From: JAWPMV01 sp038527215
GTDB taxonomy: Bacteria > Bacteroidota > Bacteroidia > J057
NCBI GenBank assembly: GCA_038527215.1
Contig: JBCBGC010000059.1
Coordinates: 1-45,598 of the forward strand
Direction of reading: 5' to 3'
DNA length: 45,598 nt
The translations under genes were made by a program, and so were the position numbers. Under the pieces are notes generated by a model. It worked only from the letters and a program-made list of their open reading frames with translations. It was not told the DNA's origin and made no database searches. Numbering within the stretch: position 1 is the first letter of the stretch; each line of letters opens with the position of its first letter. Shown here one piece after another: positions 14,732 through 23,676 of the stretch.

Positions 14732-15829
14732 TTAAACGTTAAAGCGAAAATGCATGATGTCTCCATCCTCCACCACATATTCTTTCCCTTCAATGCCCAA
14801 TCTTCCGGCATCTTTCACCGCTGCTTCGGATTTGTATTCCAGAAGGTCAACATATTTCATTACCTCAGCCCGGATAAAGCCTCTCTCAAAATCAGTGTGA
14901 ATAACCCCGGCTGCTGCGGGCGCTTTGGTCCCTTCCCGAATGGTCCAGGCCCTTACCTCTTTTTCTCCTGCGGTAAAATAGGTTTGCAGACCAAGCAGAT
15001 CATAAGCTGCTCTAACCAGCACATTTAGTCCGGGCTCTGTCAGGCCAACGGACTCCAAAAATTCAATGACATCCGCATTGTCTTCAAATTCCGTTAACTG
15101 GGCTTCAAAGGCTGCTGACAGGATGATCAATCCGGCATCTTCCTCTTTTACCGCTTCTTTGACGGCCTCCACATGTTGGTTCCCATCCGGCAGACTTCCC
15201 TCGTCAACGTTGCAGAGATACAGGACTTTTTTATCTGTCAATAATCCCAACTCTTCCATGAAGGTGTCTTCCTCCTCTGTCCGGTCGAGGGCGCGGATGT
15301 TTTTTCCTTGAGAAATATGTTCAATATACCTCTCTACGATTCCCACCTGCCGCATGGCTTCTTTGTTGCCGCCCTTGGTCAGTTTCTTGGTGCGCTCTAG
15401 CTTTCGCTCGAGTAACTCCAGGTCCTTGAGCTGCAATTCTGTATCGATGATCTCCTTATCCCGCACAGGATCAACCGAGCTTTCAACATGGATGATATTA
15501 TCATCATCGAAGCACCTGAGTACGTGGATGATCGCCTCACATTCGCGGATATTTCCCAGGAACTGATTTCCTAATCCTTCCCCCTTACTGGCCCCTTTCA
15601 CCAGGCCGGCAATGTCCATGATTTGTACCACCGCCGGAATGGTTTGCTTAGGATTCACCAGGCCTGTAATGATATCTAATCTGGGATCTGGCACGGGGAT
15701 CATGCCTACGTTGGGTTCTATCGTACAAAAGGGGTAATTGGCAGCCTCGGCTTTGGCGCTCGACAAGGAGTTGAAAACAGTAGATTTGCCTACGTTTGGC
15801 AGCCCTACAATGCCACATTTAAATCCCAT
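14732..15829 (-). CDS. ychF: Redox-regulated ribosome-binding ATPase YchF (OBG family)
   Basis: A 365-residue universally conserved P-loop protein. Motifs are GLPNVGKSTVFNSLS (G1), FCTIEPNVG (G2), DIAGLVKGASKGEGLGNQFL (G3), and the altered G4 position reads LCNVDE, which explains ATP rather than GTP preference in the family. A coiled-coil insertion (about 130-190) and a C-terminal TGS domain ending EYVVEDGDIMHFRFNV are present. It binds ribosomes and acts in stress and translation control. The length equals that of E. coli YchF (363). An exact -7 promoter element lies upstream. Confidence 0.96.
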   Translation of the reverse strand: MGFKCGIVGLPNVGKSTVFNSLSSAKAEAANYPFCTIEPNVGMIPVPDPRLDIITGLVNPKQTIPAVVQIMDIAGLVKGASKGEGLGNQFLGNIRECEAIIHVLRCFDDDNIIHVESSVDPVRDKEIIDTELQLKDLELLERKLERTKKLTKGGNKEAMRQVGIVERYIEHISQGKNIRALDRTEEEDTFMEELGLLTDKKVLYLCNVDEGSLPDGNQHVEAVKEAVKEEDAGLIILSAAFEAQLTEFEDNADVIEFLESVGLTEPGLNVLVRAAYDLLGLQTYFTAGEKEVRAWTIREGTKAPAAAGVIHTDFERGFIRAEVMKYVDLLEYKSEAAVKDAGRLGIEGKEYVVEDGDIMHFRFNV

Positions 15830-15855
15830 ATTTTTTCTCTATTCAAATAAGGATG

Positions 15856-15863
15856 CAAAGTTA
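15856..15863 (-). promoter_or_regulatory. Candidate -7 promoter element of ychF
   Basis: Read on the minus strand, TAACTTTG matches TAnnTTTG exactly and lies 26 bp before the ychF ATG. A -33 TTG is not evident. Confidence 0.45.
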
Positions 15864-15956
15864 AACAAAAGATTCTTCATCCGGTAACATCCTCCCCTCC
15901 CCTTGCCACATTTCTGGTCTTCCGCAAAAGGTACCCTAGGGGTCAGGTGAACAGAC

Positions 15957-15985
15957 CAAAATTTCCCATAACATCGTTAGATTTA
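15957..15985 (+). repeat. 29-bp regulatory-like element, copy A (TAAC-N3-GTTA core)
   Basis: This segment matches the one at 16701-16729 at 25 of 29 positions. Its core CCCATAACATCGTTAG contains the inverted repeat TAAC-ATC-GTTA at 15969-15979. It lies about 90-115 bp before the first tetR gene and directly abuts a second palindrome. Confidence 0.7.
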
Positions 15986-16000
15986 TGAACATTCATAAAT
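15981..16000. promoter_or_regulatory. Palindromic operator candidate upstream of the first tetR gene
   Basis: ATTTATGAA (15981-15989) and TTCATAAAT (15992-16000) are exact inverted repeats separated by CA. A 9-2-9 palindrome of this size is typical of TetR-dimer operators. It lies 73 bp before the ATG at 16074. Binding is inferred. Confidence 0.65.
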
Positions 16001-16046
16001 AATCAAGGGAATTAGTTGGTTTTCAGGCTATTCCTATTTATCTTCA

Positions 16047-16057
16047 TAACGTTGTTA
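16047..16057. promoter_or_regulatory. TAAC-N3-GTTA inverted repeat, copy B, just before tetR
   Basis: TAACGTTGTTA has the same half-sites as copies A and C. Outside them TTC and GAA also pair (TTCA-TAAC-GTT-GTTA-GGAA). It ends 16 bp before the ATG at 16074, where a bound repressor would block transcription or initiation. Confidence 0.55.
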
Positions 16058-16073
16058 GGAAAAATCACTTACT

Positions 16074-16667
16074 ATGGCTGAGCAAATCTCACATAAAATC
16101 AGAAGGCAGCGAGAGATCGAAATGGTAAAAGCCGATGTGTTGCAGGCGGCCAGGGACCTTGCTATTAGAGAAGGGTGGACCAAGGTATCGATCAGAAAGA
16201 TCGCTGATATCATCCAGTTCACTCCTCCTGTGATTTACCAACACTTCAAAAACAAAGAAGCCATTCTTATCGAACTGGAATTGAGCGGCTTCAGACAGCT
16301 CCAGTATGCCTTAGAAGAAGCGCGGGAATCTCAAAGTGATCCTAAGGAACAGCTTCAAGCCATAACCGCTGTTTATTGGGATTGGGCGTTCCACCATGCT
16401 GAGCTATACCATGTTATGTTCAACCTTGACGGCGTGAGAAGTACCCCGCCTAGCACCAAATCCCTTCGCAATGCCGGGGCTTGTGTGGTGGAATCTCTTC
16501 GGCAAATGAGCCTCTTTTCCACGGATATGGATGAATTATTTTTTCATTGGTGGGCGCTGGTACATGGCTATGTCTCCCTGGTTATGTCTGGGCAGGCACC
16601 TGGTATGAATACAAAAATGAAAACCTATCTCCTGGACAGCGTCAAGCGTTTTTCCCAAACCCTTTAA
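16074..16667 (+). CDS. TetR/AcrR family transcriptional regulator, first copy
   Basis: A 197-residue one-component repressor. An N-terminal basic tail (about 1-18) leads to a TetR helix-turn-helix: VLQAARDLAIREGWTKVSIRKIAD, then FTPPVIYQHFKNKEAILIEL (about residues 22-68). The C-terminal ligand domain with HHAELYHVMF and FHWWALVHGYVSLV resembles the WHG-type (TetR_C_33) group. The ligand is unknown. Two kinds of palindromes lie in its upstream region, suggesting autoregulation. It precedes a second, unrelated TetR gene and the RND efflux operon, so it may add a further input to that pump. A later Met (residue 17) is possible as start. Confidence 0.9.
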   Translation: MAEQISHKIRRQREIEMVKADVLQAARDLAIREGWTKVSIRKIADIIQFTPPVIYQHFKNKEAILIELELSGFRQLQYALEEARESQSDPKEQLQAITAVYWDWAFHHAELYHVMFNLDGVRSTPPSTKSLRNAGACVVESLRQMSLFSTDMDELFFHWWALVHGYVSLVMSGQAPGMNTKMKTYLLDSVKRFSQTL

Positions 16668-16700
16668 CTTACCTCCCTCCTACTCTATGGGTTAGCCTCG

Positions 16701-16729
16701 CAAAATCTCCCATAACAGCGTTAGCTTAA
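16701..16729 (+). repeat. 29-bp regulatory-like element, copy C, upstream of second tetR
   Basis: This is the second copy of the element at 15957-15985 (4 mismatches in 29). Its core TAACAGCGTTA is at 16713-16723. It sits in the gap between the two tetR genes, about 110 bp upstream of the presumed operon promoter. Confidence 0.7.
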
Positions 16730-16835
16730 AACACAGTAAATATTGCCTATCTGGTAAAAAACTAACTTTTTCCCAACCTTTCTTACTCAGTTGCGTTCTA
16801 CATGGAAACTCTGGGAATATTCAAAGTTTCCAGCG

Positions 16836-16843
16836 TATATTTG
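16836..16843 (+). promoter_or_regulatory. Candidate -7 promoter element of the tetR-RND operon
   Basis: TATATTTG is an exact TAnnTTTG match 19 bp before the ATG at 16863. The -33 position offers only CTG at 22 bp spacing. Transcription from here would give a leader of roughly 13 nt. Confidence 0.45.
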
Positions 16844-16862
16844 CCCGACTTTACGACACTAA

Positions 16863-17507
16863 ATGGAAATTGAGGCGCGCATTCTGGCGCAGGCGAAGAG
16901 AAGGTTCATGCAATATGGGGTACGCAGTATCACCATGGATGACCTCGCCAAAGATCTGGGCATTTCTAAGAAGACCATCTATCAATCATTCGAGAATAAG
17001 GCAGCCGTTGTCTATCAGGTAACCCTCTCTCACTTCGAAGAGGAGAAAGCCTTGATGGAGGAGATTGCTCAAGCCGCAGAAAATGCGTTAGACGAACTCA
17101 TGCGAGTTTGCCTCTGGAGCTATAATGCGTTCAAAAACATCTCCCCTAACCTGCCATTCGAGATCCGTAAATACTATCCTAAGTCATGGAAAATCATTGA
17201 TGACTACATGCAGGTATATGTATTAGAGGAAGTACGAAACAACCTGGTGAGGGGACAGCTTGAGGGGCTCTACCGGGAAGAAATCAACATTGATATCGTC
17301 TCACGAATTCGGGTTTCCCAATTCGACATGAGCATTCGGGAGAGTTTTTTCCCGCCTGATCAGTTCGACAATACCCGGGTCCAGATGGAAATGTTCGCAC
17401 ATTATATCTATGGTATCGTCACCGAGAAAGGGCGCAAGCTGCTTGACGCCTTTTTCCAGGAGACTCATCTCATTGACTATTTGAAAAGCATTGATAAAGA
17501 TAATTAA
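16863..17507 (+). CDS. TetR/AcrR family regulator of the adjacent efflux operon
   Basis: A 214-residue TetR protein. The helix-turn-helix is ILAQAKRRFMQYGVRSITMDDLAKDLGISKKTIYQSFENKAAV (split here: residues 5-48), a very typical arrangement. The C-terminal domain is long and helical (FEIRKYYPKSWKIIDDY). In Bacteroidota, a TetR gene of this kind commonly leads a TolC/adaptor/RND operon and represses it. The tolC-like gene begins 5 bp after the stop, so regulator and pump share a transcript, giving direct feedback control. It shows little resemblance outside the DNA-binding domain to the TetR at 16074. Confidence 0.92.
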   Translation: MEIEARILAQAKRRFMQYGVRSITMDDLAKDLGISKKTIYQSFENKAAVVYQVTLSHFEEEKALMEEIAQAAENALDELMRVCLWSYNAFKNISPNLPFEIRKYYPKSWKIIDDYMQVYVLEEVRNNLVRGQLEGLYREEINIDIVSRIRVSQFDMSIRESFFPPDQFDNTRVQMEMFAHYIYGIVTEKGRKLLDAFFQETHLIDYLKSIDKDN

Positions 17508-17512
17508 CACCT

Positions 17513-18949
17513 ATGCACACAAAGTATCTCTTCTCCTTCCTGATTTGCACTTTACTGGCATTTAGCACCCTGCCAGCACAGGACGCAGATCAGCGCATGG
17601 ATTTGGATGCCTGTATCCAGTATGCCCTGAGCAACAACCGACAGATTCAAAACAGTCGGTTTGATGAATACATTGCTCAGGCTCGGGTAAAGGAAATTCA
17701 ATCCGCTGGTTATCCCCAGATTAATGGGAGTGCAGACCTGCAGTATTTTGCTGCCCTGCCTACTTCTATTCTTCCCGGGATTTTTAATACGCAACAGGAA
17801 CTGGTAACGGTTGACGGTATCACTTTTCCTGTTACTAAGTTGGACCCAGAAACCTTCCAGCCTATCCCGGGTGATCCGGTAGCCCTGGAGTTTGGTTTCC
17901 CCTGGCAGTCAACCCTTGGATTTCAAGCGAATCAACTCGTGTTCGATGGAACCTTCTTCCTGGGACTGAAAGCCGCCCGGGCTTATGTCGATCTATCAAA
18001 GATCAATACCCAAAGAACCCAGGAGGAGATTGCCCTGAACGTATCTAAAGCCTACTATCAGGCCTTGATCACCCAGGAGCAAATCAACCTGATTGAGGCA
18101 AATCTCAACCGGATTACTAAGCTATTCGATGAGACCAACATTTTGAACCAAAATGGTTTCGTGGAAAAGATTGATGTGGACCGCTTGCGTATTTCCAAAA
18201 CAAACCTGGAGTTGGAAAAAAGCAAACTGGAGCGCTTTGCCGCCTTAAGCATCAACCTGCTGAAGTTCCAAATGGGGATGCCGATCACGGAGACGATCAC
18301 CATGACGGAAAAGGCCATTGAACTCACCGAACAGCCTGACTTCCAGCTCGACCTTTCCTCTTTTGATCCCAACAATCGGGTTGAGTACTCTTTACTGAAA
18401 AGTCAAAGAGCCTTGGAAACTTATAACCTGAAGCGCTACAAGGTAGGCTACTACCCTAGCCTATATGCCTTTGGCAGTTATCAGTGGAATGCGCAGCGAG
18501 GCGAGTTCAATCTGTTCAATACCGATGAACAATGGTTCCCTATTGCGGTCTTTGGCCTGCAGCTCAATGTGCCCATTTTTGATGGGTTCCGTAAGCAGGC
18601 ACAAAGTGAGCAATCCCGGCTGACGTTGAAAAAGATCGACAACCAGATGGATATTCTTCAGCAGTCTATTCAACTGGAACTGACCAATACCCAAACCACC
18701 CTACTCAATGCTTTTCAGAACCTGGAAGCGTACCAGCGAAATGCTGAGCTAGCCAGGAAAGTGTTTGAGGTCAGTCAGATCAAATACAAAGAAGGCGTGG
18801 GCGCTAGCCTGGAAGTGAATGAAGCAGAAAGTCAACTCAAGCAGGCCGAATCAGCCTACCTCAGTGGCTTGTTCGAATACCTTATGGCCAAGTTAGACTG
18901 GCAGAAAGCAAATGGAGAATTTTCAAAATACCATCAGGAAAAGGAATAA
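17513..18949 (+). CDS. TolC family outer membrane efflux channel
   Basis: A 478-residue outer membrane factor. The signal peptide ends near residue 22 (LPAQ). The opening MDLDACIQYALSNNRQIQNSR is the standard first helix, and the two internal repeats of long helices are seen (about 25-230 and 255-470). The second has YNLKRYKVGYYPSLYAFGSYQW and VPIFDGFRKQAQ before the coiled coil. It forms the trimeric exit duct for the pump encoded downstream. It is the second gene of the operon; the adaptor gene begins 31 bp downstream. Confidence 0.93.
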   Translation: MHTKYLFSFLICTLLAFSTLPAQDADQRMDLDACIQYALSNNRQIQNSRFDEYIAQARVKEIQSAGYPQINGSADLQYFAALPTSILPGIFNTQQELVTVDGITFPVTKLDPETFQPIPGDPVALEFGFPWQSTLGFQANQLVFDGTFFLGLKAARAYVDLSKINTQRTQEEIALNVSKAYYQALITQEQINLIEANLNRITKLFDETNILNQNGFVEKIDVDRLRISKTNLELEKSKLERFAALSINLLKFQMGMPITETITMTEKAIELTEQPDFQLDLSSFDPNNRVEYSLLKSQRALETYNLKRYKVGYYPSLYAFGSYQWNAQRGEFNLFNTDEQWFPIAVFGLQLNVPIFDGFRKQAQSEQSRLTLKKIDNQMDILQQSIQLELTNTQTTLLNAFQNLEAYQRNAELARKVFEVSQIKYKEGVGASLEVNEAESQLKQAESAYLSGLFEYLMAKLDWQKANGEFSKYHQEKE

Positions 18950-18980
18950 TCTGACACACTACGGAAATCATACATCTAAC

Positions 18981-20150
18981 ATGAAAAAGTATCTATATAT
19001 CACCCCGTTAATCTTGCTGCTGGCCGCTTGTGGCGGGCAGGCCCCGCAAACCCTGGAGGGGAAAAAGGCCGCTCTCCAACAAAAGAAGGTGGAGTTAAGG
19101 AGCTTGAATCAGGAAATCACCCAGCTTGAGGAGGAGATCCGCAAGCTAGATCCCGCCGCCAAAGCAGAAATTCGGAAAGCCACGGTTGGGGTTATGCCCT
19201 TGGAAACGGAAACCTTTGCCCACTATGTAACCCAGCAAGGTCGGGTGGAAGCCGATAACAACATTATGGTCAGTCCTATGATGGCTGGCCGGGTTATGCA
19301 GATTTATGTGAAAGAAGGTCAGTATGTAAAGCGCGGGCAGACCCTGGCCCAATTGGATGATGCCGTCATGAAGAGCACCATTTCTGAGGTGCAGACTTCT
19401 CTAAATCTGGCTAACACGCTTTACGAGAAGCAAAAAAATCTGTGGGAGCAGGAAATCGGGACAGAAATCCAATACCTGACTGCCAAGAACCAAAAGGAGG
19501 CTCTGGAACAGCGTCTGAAAACCCTCGAGGAACAGCGTTCTCTTACCAAAATCACCGCTCCGATCAACGGGTCCATCGATGAGATTGTCCCCAAAATGGG
19601 AGAAATGGTCTCTCCTGGCTTTCCTGCCTTTCGCGTAGTAAACAGTGGCTCCCTGAGCCTAAAAGCCAATGTCTCTGAATCCTACATCCCTTATATCAAT
19701 CGGGGCGAAAAAGTAAAAGTTAGCTTTCCGACCATTGACCGCGAAATGAACGCGAAGGTGAGCATGGTAGGCCAGTCCATTGATGCGAACAACCGTACTT
19801 TCAAGGTGGAGGTAAAACTGCCGAATGATCCGCTAATCAAGGCTAATATGTTCGGAGAAATTTCCATCAACGACCGTACGGAAAAGGATGCCATTGCCAT
19901 TCCTTTCAACATAATCCAGCAAGGTGAAGAGGGTCAGTACGTTTTTGTTGCCAAAGATATGGGCGAAGGAAAATGGAAAGCCGAGCGGGTCGATATCGAA
20001 AGAGGGCTGGACTATGAAGGCAAGGTAGTGGTGAACAAAGGGCTCAAAAAAGGAGACCTATTGATCTCAGCCGGATTTAGAGACCTTAGCGATGGTCAGG
20101 AAATAGAGTTTGACCCTTCTGTCTTAGCTAAAGAAGTAGCCAGCGAATAA
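18981..20150 (+). CDS. RND efflux periplasmic adaptor (HlyD/MFP family), lipoprotein
   Basis: A 389-residue adaptor. The lipobox LLAAC makes Cys17 or so the lipid anchor. A short coiled coil (about 28-60: KKAALQQKKVELRSLNQEI) comes before the lipoyl half-motif GRVMQIYVKEGQYVKRGQTLAQLD, then the helical hairpin (125-180), the second lipoyl half ITAPINGSIDEIVPKMGEMVSPG, and the beta-barrel and membrane-proximal domains. It links the RND protein with TolC. The ATG at 18981 is preferred because it starts the signal peptide; the longer frame from 18912 would overlap the tolC gene. The RND gene follows after 12 bp. Confidence 0.93.
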   Translation: MKKYLYITPLILLLAACGGQAPQTLEGKKAALQQKKVELRSLNQEITQLEEEIRKLDPAAKAEIRKATVGVMPLETETFAHYVTQQGRVEADNNIMVSPMMAGRVMQIYVKEGQYVKRGQTLAQLDDAVMKSTISEVQTSLNLANTLYEKQKNLWEQEIGTEIQYLTAKNQKEALEQRLKTLEEQRSLTKITAPINGSIDEIVPKMGEMVSPGFPAFRVVNSGSLSLKANVSESYIPYINRGEKVKVSFPTIDREMNAKVSMVGQSIDANNRTFKVEVKLPNDPLIKANMFGEISINDRTEKDAIAIPFNIIQQGEEGQYVFVAKDMGEGKWKAERVDIERGLDYEGKVVVNKGLKKGDLLISAGFRDLSDGQEIEFDPSVLAKEVASE

Positions 20151-20162
20151 GCCGCCAGCATC

Positions 20163-23100
20163 ATGAAAGAAAAATTTAGAGAATTTGCCATATCGAGCTG
20201 GGCGATCGACAACCGGGTTACGATTTTCCTGCTCACCGCAGTGATCATCATCGCCGGATTGGTATCCTATGATCGCTTGCCGAAAGAAAACTTCCCCGAA
20301 ATTGCTTTCCCCGTCATCTATGTGTCTACCGTTTATCCTGGTACTTCCGCGGGAGATATCGAGAACCTGGTAAGCCGCAAGATTGAAAAGGAATTAAAAG
20401 GCATCGAGGGAATCAAAGAAATCAACAGTACTTCTATCCAGGACTTTTCTTCCGTATTCGTAGAATTCGAAACCAACGTAGACCTGGATGAAGCACGTCG
20501 GGAGGTCCAGGAAGCCGTGGACCGAAGCAAAAATAATCTTCCAGGAGACTTACCGAACGATCCCCTGGTCATTGATATCAACATTTCGGAGCTCCCGATC
20601 ATGTTCCTCAATGTAACGGGTCCTTTTGACAACGTAACCCTAAAGGGATATGCGGAGGAGTTACAGGAGGAAATTGAGAAAATGGGGGAAATCCTCCGAG
20701 TGGATATTGTCGGTGCTCCGGAAAGAGAGGTGCAGATCAATGTTGACCTCTTCCGCATGGATGCCGCAGGCATTACCATGGCCAATATTGAGCAGGCCGT
20801 AGCGGGAGAAAACGTGATTATCTCAGGGGGTGAATTGGATATGGCTAACCAAAAGGTAGCCGTCCGTTTGAATGGAGAATTTAACTCCATCGAGGAACTT
20901 AAAAACCTCGTCATTCGCTCCGATAAAGGGATCACCAACTATCTGAAAGATATTGCGGATATCAAGGATGGATTTAAGGACCGTCAATCCTATGCGCGCC
21001 TCAATGGCAACCCGGTATTGACGTTGAACGTGATCAAAAAAGGGGGTGAGAACCTGGTTTCTGCTGCAGCAGAAATTAAGACCACCATCGAGGACCTCAA
21101 GGACCGTCGGTTCCCGGCTGATCTGGAGATCATCATTTCCGGAGACCAGTCCAACCTTACCCTCAACACCCTGAATGAGCTGACCAACACCATTATCCTG
21201 GGATTCATTTTGGTAACCCTGGTGTTGATGTTTTTTATGGGGATTCGTGATGCCCTCTTTGTGGGGCTTGCCGTTCCGCTTTCCTCCTTCATCGCCTTTG
21301 CCATTATTCCGACCTTGGGCTTTACCCTCAACCTGGTAGTGCTCTTTTCCTTCATCCTGGCGATGGGGATTGTGGTGGATAATGCCATTGTGGTGATTGA
21401 GAATACCTATCGAATCTTCAACGAGGAGGGATTACCGATCAAACAAGCGGCTAAGAAGGCAGCAGGAGAGGTGATCGCGCCAGTATTCGCTGGTACCCTG
21501 ACCACCATTTGTCCCTTCCTGCCCCTACTCTTCTGGGAAGGCACGGTAGGAGAATTCATGGGCTTTATGCCAGTGGTCATGATCATTACCCTGTTCGCCA
21601 GTTTGTTCGTGGCCTATGTCATCAATCCGGTGTTTGCGGTGGAATTCATGAAGAAGTCTGACTCAGACCGGAAAATTCCTCACCGAACCATCGCCATTTA
21701 TACCCTGGCCGCTATTGTGTTAGGCGTATTATTCCAGATGGGAGGCGCGCCTTCTATGGGTAACCTGATGTTCTTCATGGCTGGGTTTGTCCTGCTCAAT
21801 GCTTATGTATTGCGCTTTGCCATTGACTGGTTCCAAAATAAAGCCATCGTAAGCATCAAAAACGGGTACAGAAACCTGCTGCGTTGGTCTTTGGACCATG
21901 CCCGCGTGGTTCTTTTTTCCATCCTGGCCTTTATCATTCTCTCCTTTGTCGTGATCGGCGGGGCTGGACTGAAAGTTATCCAATTCCCTACCACAGAACC
22001 GAACTTCATCTATGTCTTCAATGAAATGCCTAACGGTACAGACATTGAGCTGACCAATGATATAACCTATACCCTGGAGAAAATCGTCAAAGAATCCCTG
22101 GGGGAAGACTCGGTGATTGTGAAATCTATGATCACCAATGTGGCCATCGGGGCAGGTGATCCCAACTCTTTTGACCAGAACACCTCCAAACCTCATAAGA
22201 GTAAGATTACCATGGAATTTCTGCCGCTCAAGGAGCGGGGTGGACGTTCTACCCAGGCCATCCTCGCTCGTATGCGGGATGCGGTCAAAGGTATTCCCGG
22301 CACCAAAATCACCGTGGATCAGGACAAAAATGAACCTCCGGGTAGTGCTCCTATTGAAGTGGCGGTGGCCGCAGAGGACTTCGGAGACCTGATGGATGTG
22401 AGCGAAGACTTGTTCAATTTCCTGGACTCCCTGAGAATTCCCGGGGTAGAAAAGTTGAAATGGGATGTGGATGAAAAGCGTCCTGAGCTCCTGGTCAACA
22501 TCAATCGCGCCAAGGCTTCCGAATTGGGCATCAGCAGTGGACAGATCGGGATGGCGATCAGAACGGCTCTCTTTGGGAAGGAGATCTCAAAATACCGTAC
22601 GCTGGAAGATGAATTCCCCATTCAGTTAAGGCTGGAAGAGAAGTACCGCCGGGATATCAATAGCATTCTGGATATGAACATCCGCTATATGGATATGGCA
22701 GATGGACGCCATAAGTCTGTGCCCATCTCCTCTATTGCCGATGTAGACTATTCGAGCCAGTACGGAGGTATCAACCGAACTGACCTGGAAAAAGCTGTAA
22801 AAATTACGACCAATGTCTTGGGGGAATACAATGTCGCTGATGTCTCTGTTGATTTTGAATTCTATGTCAATCAATTTCTTCAGCAAGGAAGAAGCAAGAA
22901 AGGCGTAGATATTACCGTCGGTGGACAGGTAGAAGACATGGCTGAACAAGGAGCCTTCCTGGGCTTGGCCTTCCTGGCTGCTGTGGGTCTGATCATCCTG
23001 ATCCTGGTTACCCAGTTTAACTCTATCAGCAATGTACTGATCATTCTGAGTCAGGTACTGTTGAGCCTGATCGGGGTACTTCTGGGGCACGCTGTGCTGG

Positions 23101-23585
23101 GCATGGAATTCTCTGTGGTCCTGTCAGGTGTCGGTATGGTGGTACTCGCCGGTATTGTAGTCAACAACGGGATCATCTTGCTGGACTTCATTCAGATCAT
23201 GCGGAAGCAAGGCGTAAGTTTAAAAGAGGCGATCATTGAAGGTTCTACCATACGATTTACGCCGGTATTACTTACGGCGAGTTCTACGGTTCTGGGAATG
23301 GTTCCTTTGGCCATCTCCCTCAACCTGAACTTTGGCACCTTGCTCTCTGACTTAGATCCTCAGATCTTCTTTGGAGGGGATAGTTCTGCCTTCTGGGAGC
23401 CCCTGGCGATATCCATCATCACTGGTCTTACCTTTGCTACCGTGGTAACCCTGGTAGCGGTGCCGGTCATTTATTATCACGCGCAACGCTTGAATGAATG
23501 GCTGAAAAGACGCTTTGGCAATGCACCGGTAGCAGCTGAAACGCCCATGGATTTGGAAACCTCCATTGAAGAAATCGGCAAGTAA
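20163..23585 (+). CDS. RND family efflux pump, inner membrane transporter (AcrB/HAE-like)
   Basis: A 1140-residue proton-driven pump with 12 transmembrane helices and two large periplasmic loops (about 40-340 and 640-930). TM1 includes NRVTIFLLTAVIII, and the porter domain starts NFPEIAFPVIYVSTVYPGTS. TM4 reads MGIVVDNAIVVIEN: Asp406 is kept but its neighbour is Asn407 rather than the second Asp of AcrB. TM10 reads LAGIVVNNGIILLDFI, with Asn1001 where AcrB has Lys940. The proton relay thus differs from AcrB, as in some HAE-1 relatives. About 60-90 residues longer than AcrB, mostly around residues 495-560, where an extra hydrophobic stretch is seen. The substrate is unknown. Confidence 0.93.
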   Translation: MKEKFREFAISSWAIDNRVTIFLLTAVIIIAGLVSYDRLPKENFPEIAFPVIYVSTVYPGTSAGDIENLVSRKIEKELKGIEGIKEINSTSIQDFSSVFVEFETNVDLDEARREVQEAVDRSKNNLPGDLPNDPLVIDINISELPIMFLNVTGPFDNVTLKGYAEELQEEIEKMGEILRVDIVGAPEREVQINVDLFRMDAAGITMANIEQAVAGENVIISGGELDMANQKVAVRLNGEFNSIEELKNLVIRSDKGITNYLKDIADIKDGFKDRQSYARLNGNPVLTLNVIKKGGENLVSAAAEIKTTIEDLKDRRFPADLEIIISGDQSNLTLNTLNELTNTIILGFILVTLVLMFFMGIRDALFVGLAVPLSSFIAFAIIPTLGFTLNLVVLFSFILAMGIVVDNAIVVIENTYRIFNEEGLPIKQAAKKAAGEVIAPVFAGTLTTICPFLPLLFWEGTVGEFMGFMPVVMIITLFASLFVAYVINPVFAVEFMKKSDSDRKIPHRTIAIYTLAAIVLGVLFQMGGAPSMGNLMFFMAGFVLLNAYVLRFAIDWFQNKAIVSIKNGYRNLLRWSLDHARVVLFSILAFIILSFVVIGGAGLKVIQFPTTEPNFIYVFNEMPNGTDIELTNDITYTLEKIVKESLGEDSVIVKSMITNVAIGAGDPNSFDQNTSKPHKSKITMEFLPLKERGGRSTQAILARMRDAVKGIPGTKITVDQDKNEPPGSAPIEVAVAAEDFGDLMDVSEDLFNFLDSLRIPGVEKLKWDVDEKRPELLVNINRAKASELGISSGQIGMAIRTALFGKEISKYRTLEDEFPIQLRLEEKYRRDINSILDMNIRYMDMADGRHKSVPISSIADVDYSSQYGGINRTDLEKAVKITTNVLGEYNVADVSVDFEFYVNQFLQQGRSKKGVDITVGGQVEDMAEQGAFLGLAFLAAVGLIILILVTQFNSISNVLIILSQVLLSLIGVLLGHAVLGMEFSVVLSGVGMVVLAGIVVNNGIILLDFIQIMRKQGVSLKEAIIEGSTIRFTPVLLTASSTVLGMVPLAISLNLNFGTLLSDLDPQIFFGGDSSAFWEPLAISIITGLTFATVVTLVAVPVIYYHAQRLNEWLKRRFGNAPVAAETPMDLETSIEEIGK

Positions 23586-23602
23586 TTTATAGGAAAACCT
23601 GC

Positions 23603-23645
23603 GAAAGCCAGCCTGAAGCATAGAGGCTGGCTTTCCTTTTTTTTC
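23603..23645 (+). terminator. Intrinsic terminator of the efflux operon
   Basis: AAAGCCAGCCT (23604-23614) pairs exactly with AGGCTGGCTTT (23624-23634) around a 9-nt loop, with a run of eight T from 23637. Confidence 0.92.
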
Positions 23646-23676
23646 GATCATCCTACTTTTTTCCGTACTTCATTCC

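Noticed and set aside
15933..15941. CCCTAGGG palindrome near the ychF/tetR gap
   Set aside because: An 8-bp palindrome is expected by chance at this length of sequence, and no partner site was found.
21729..22196. Minus-strand frames inside the RND gene
   Set aside because: The plus-strand gene shows unbroken RND motifs; the shadow frames have no motif of their own.
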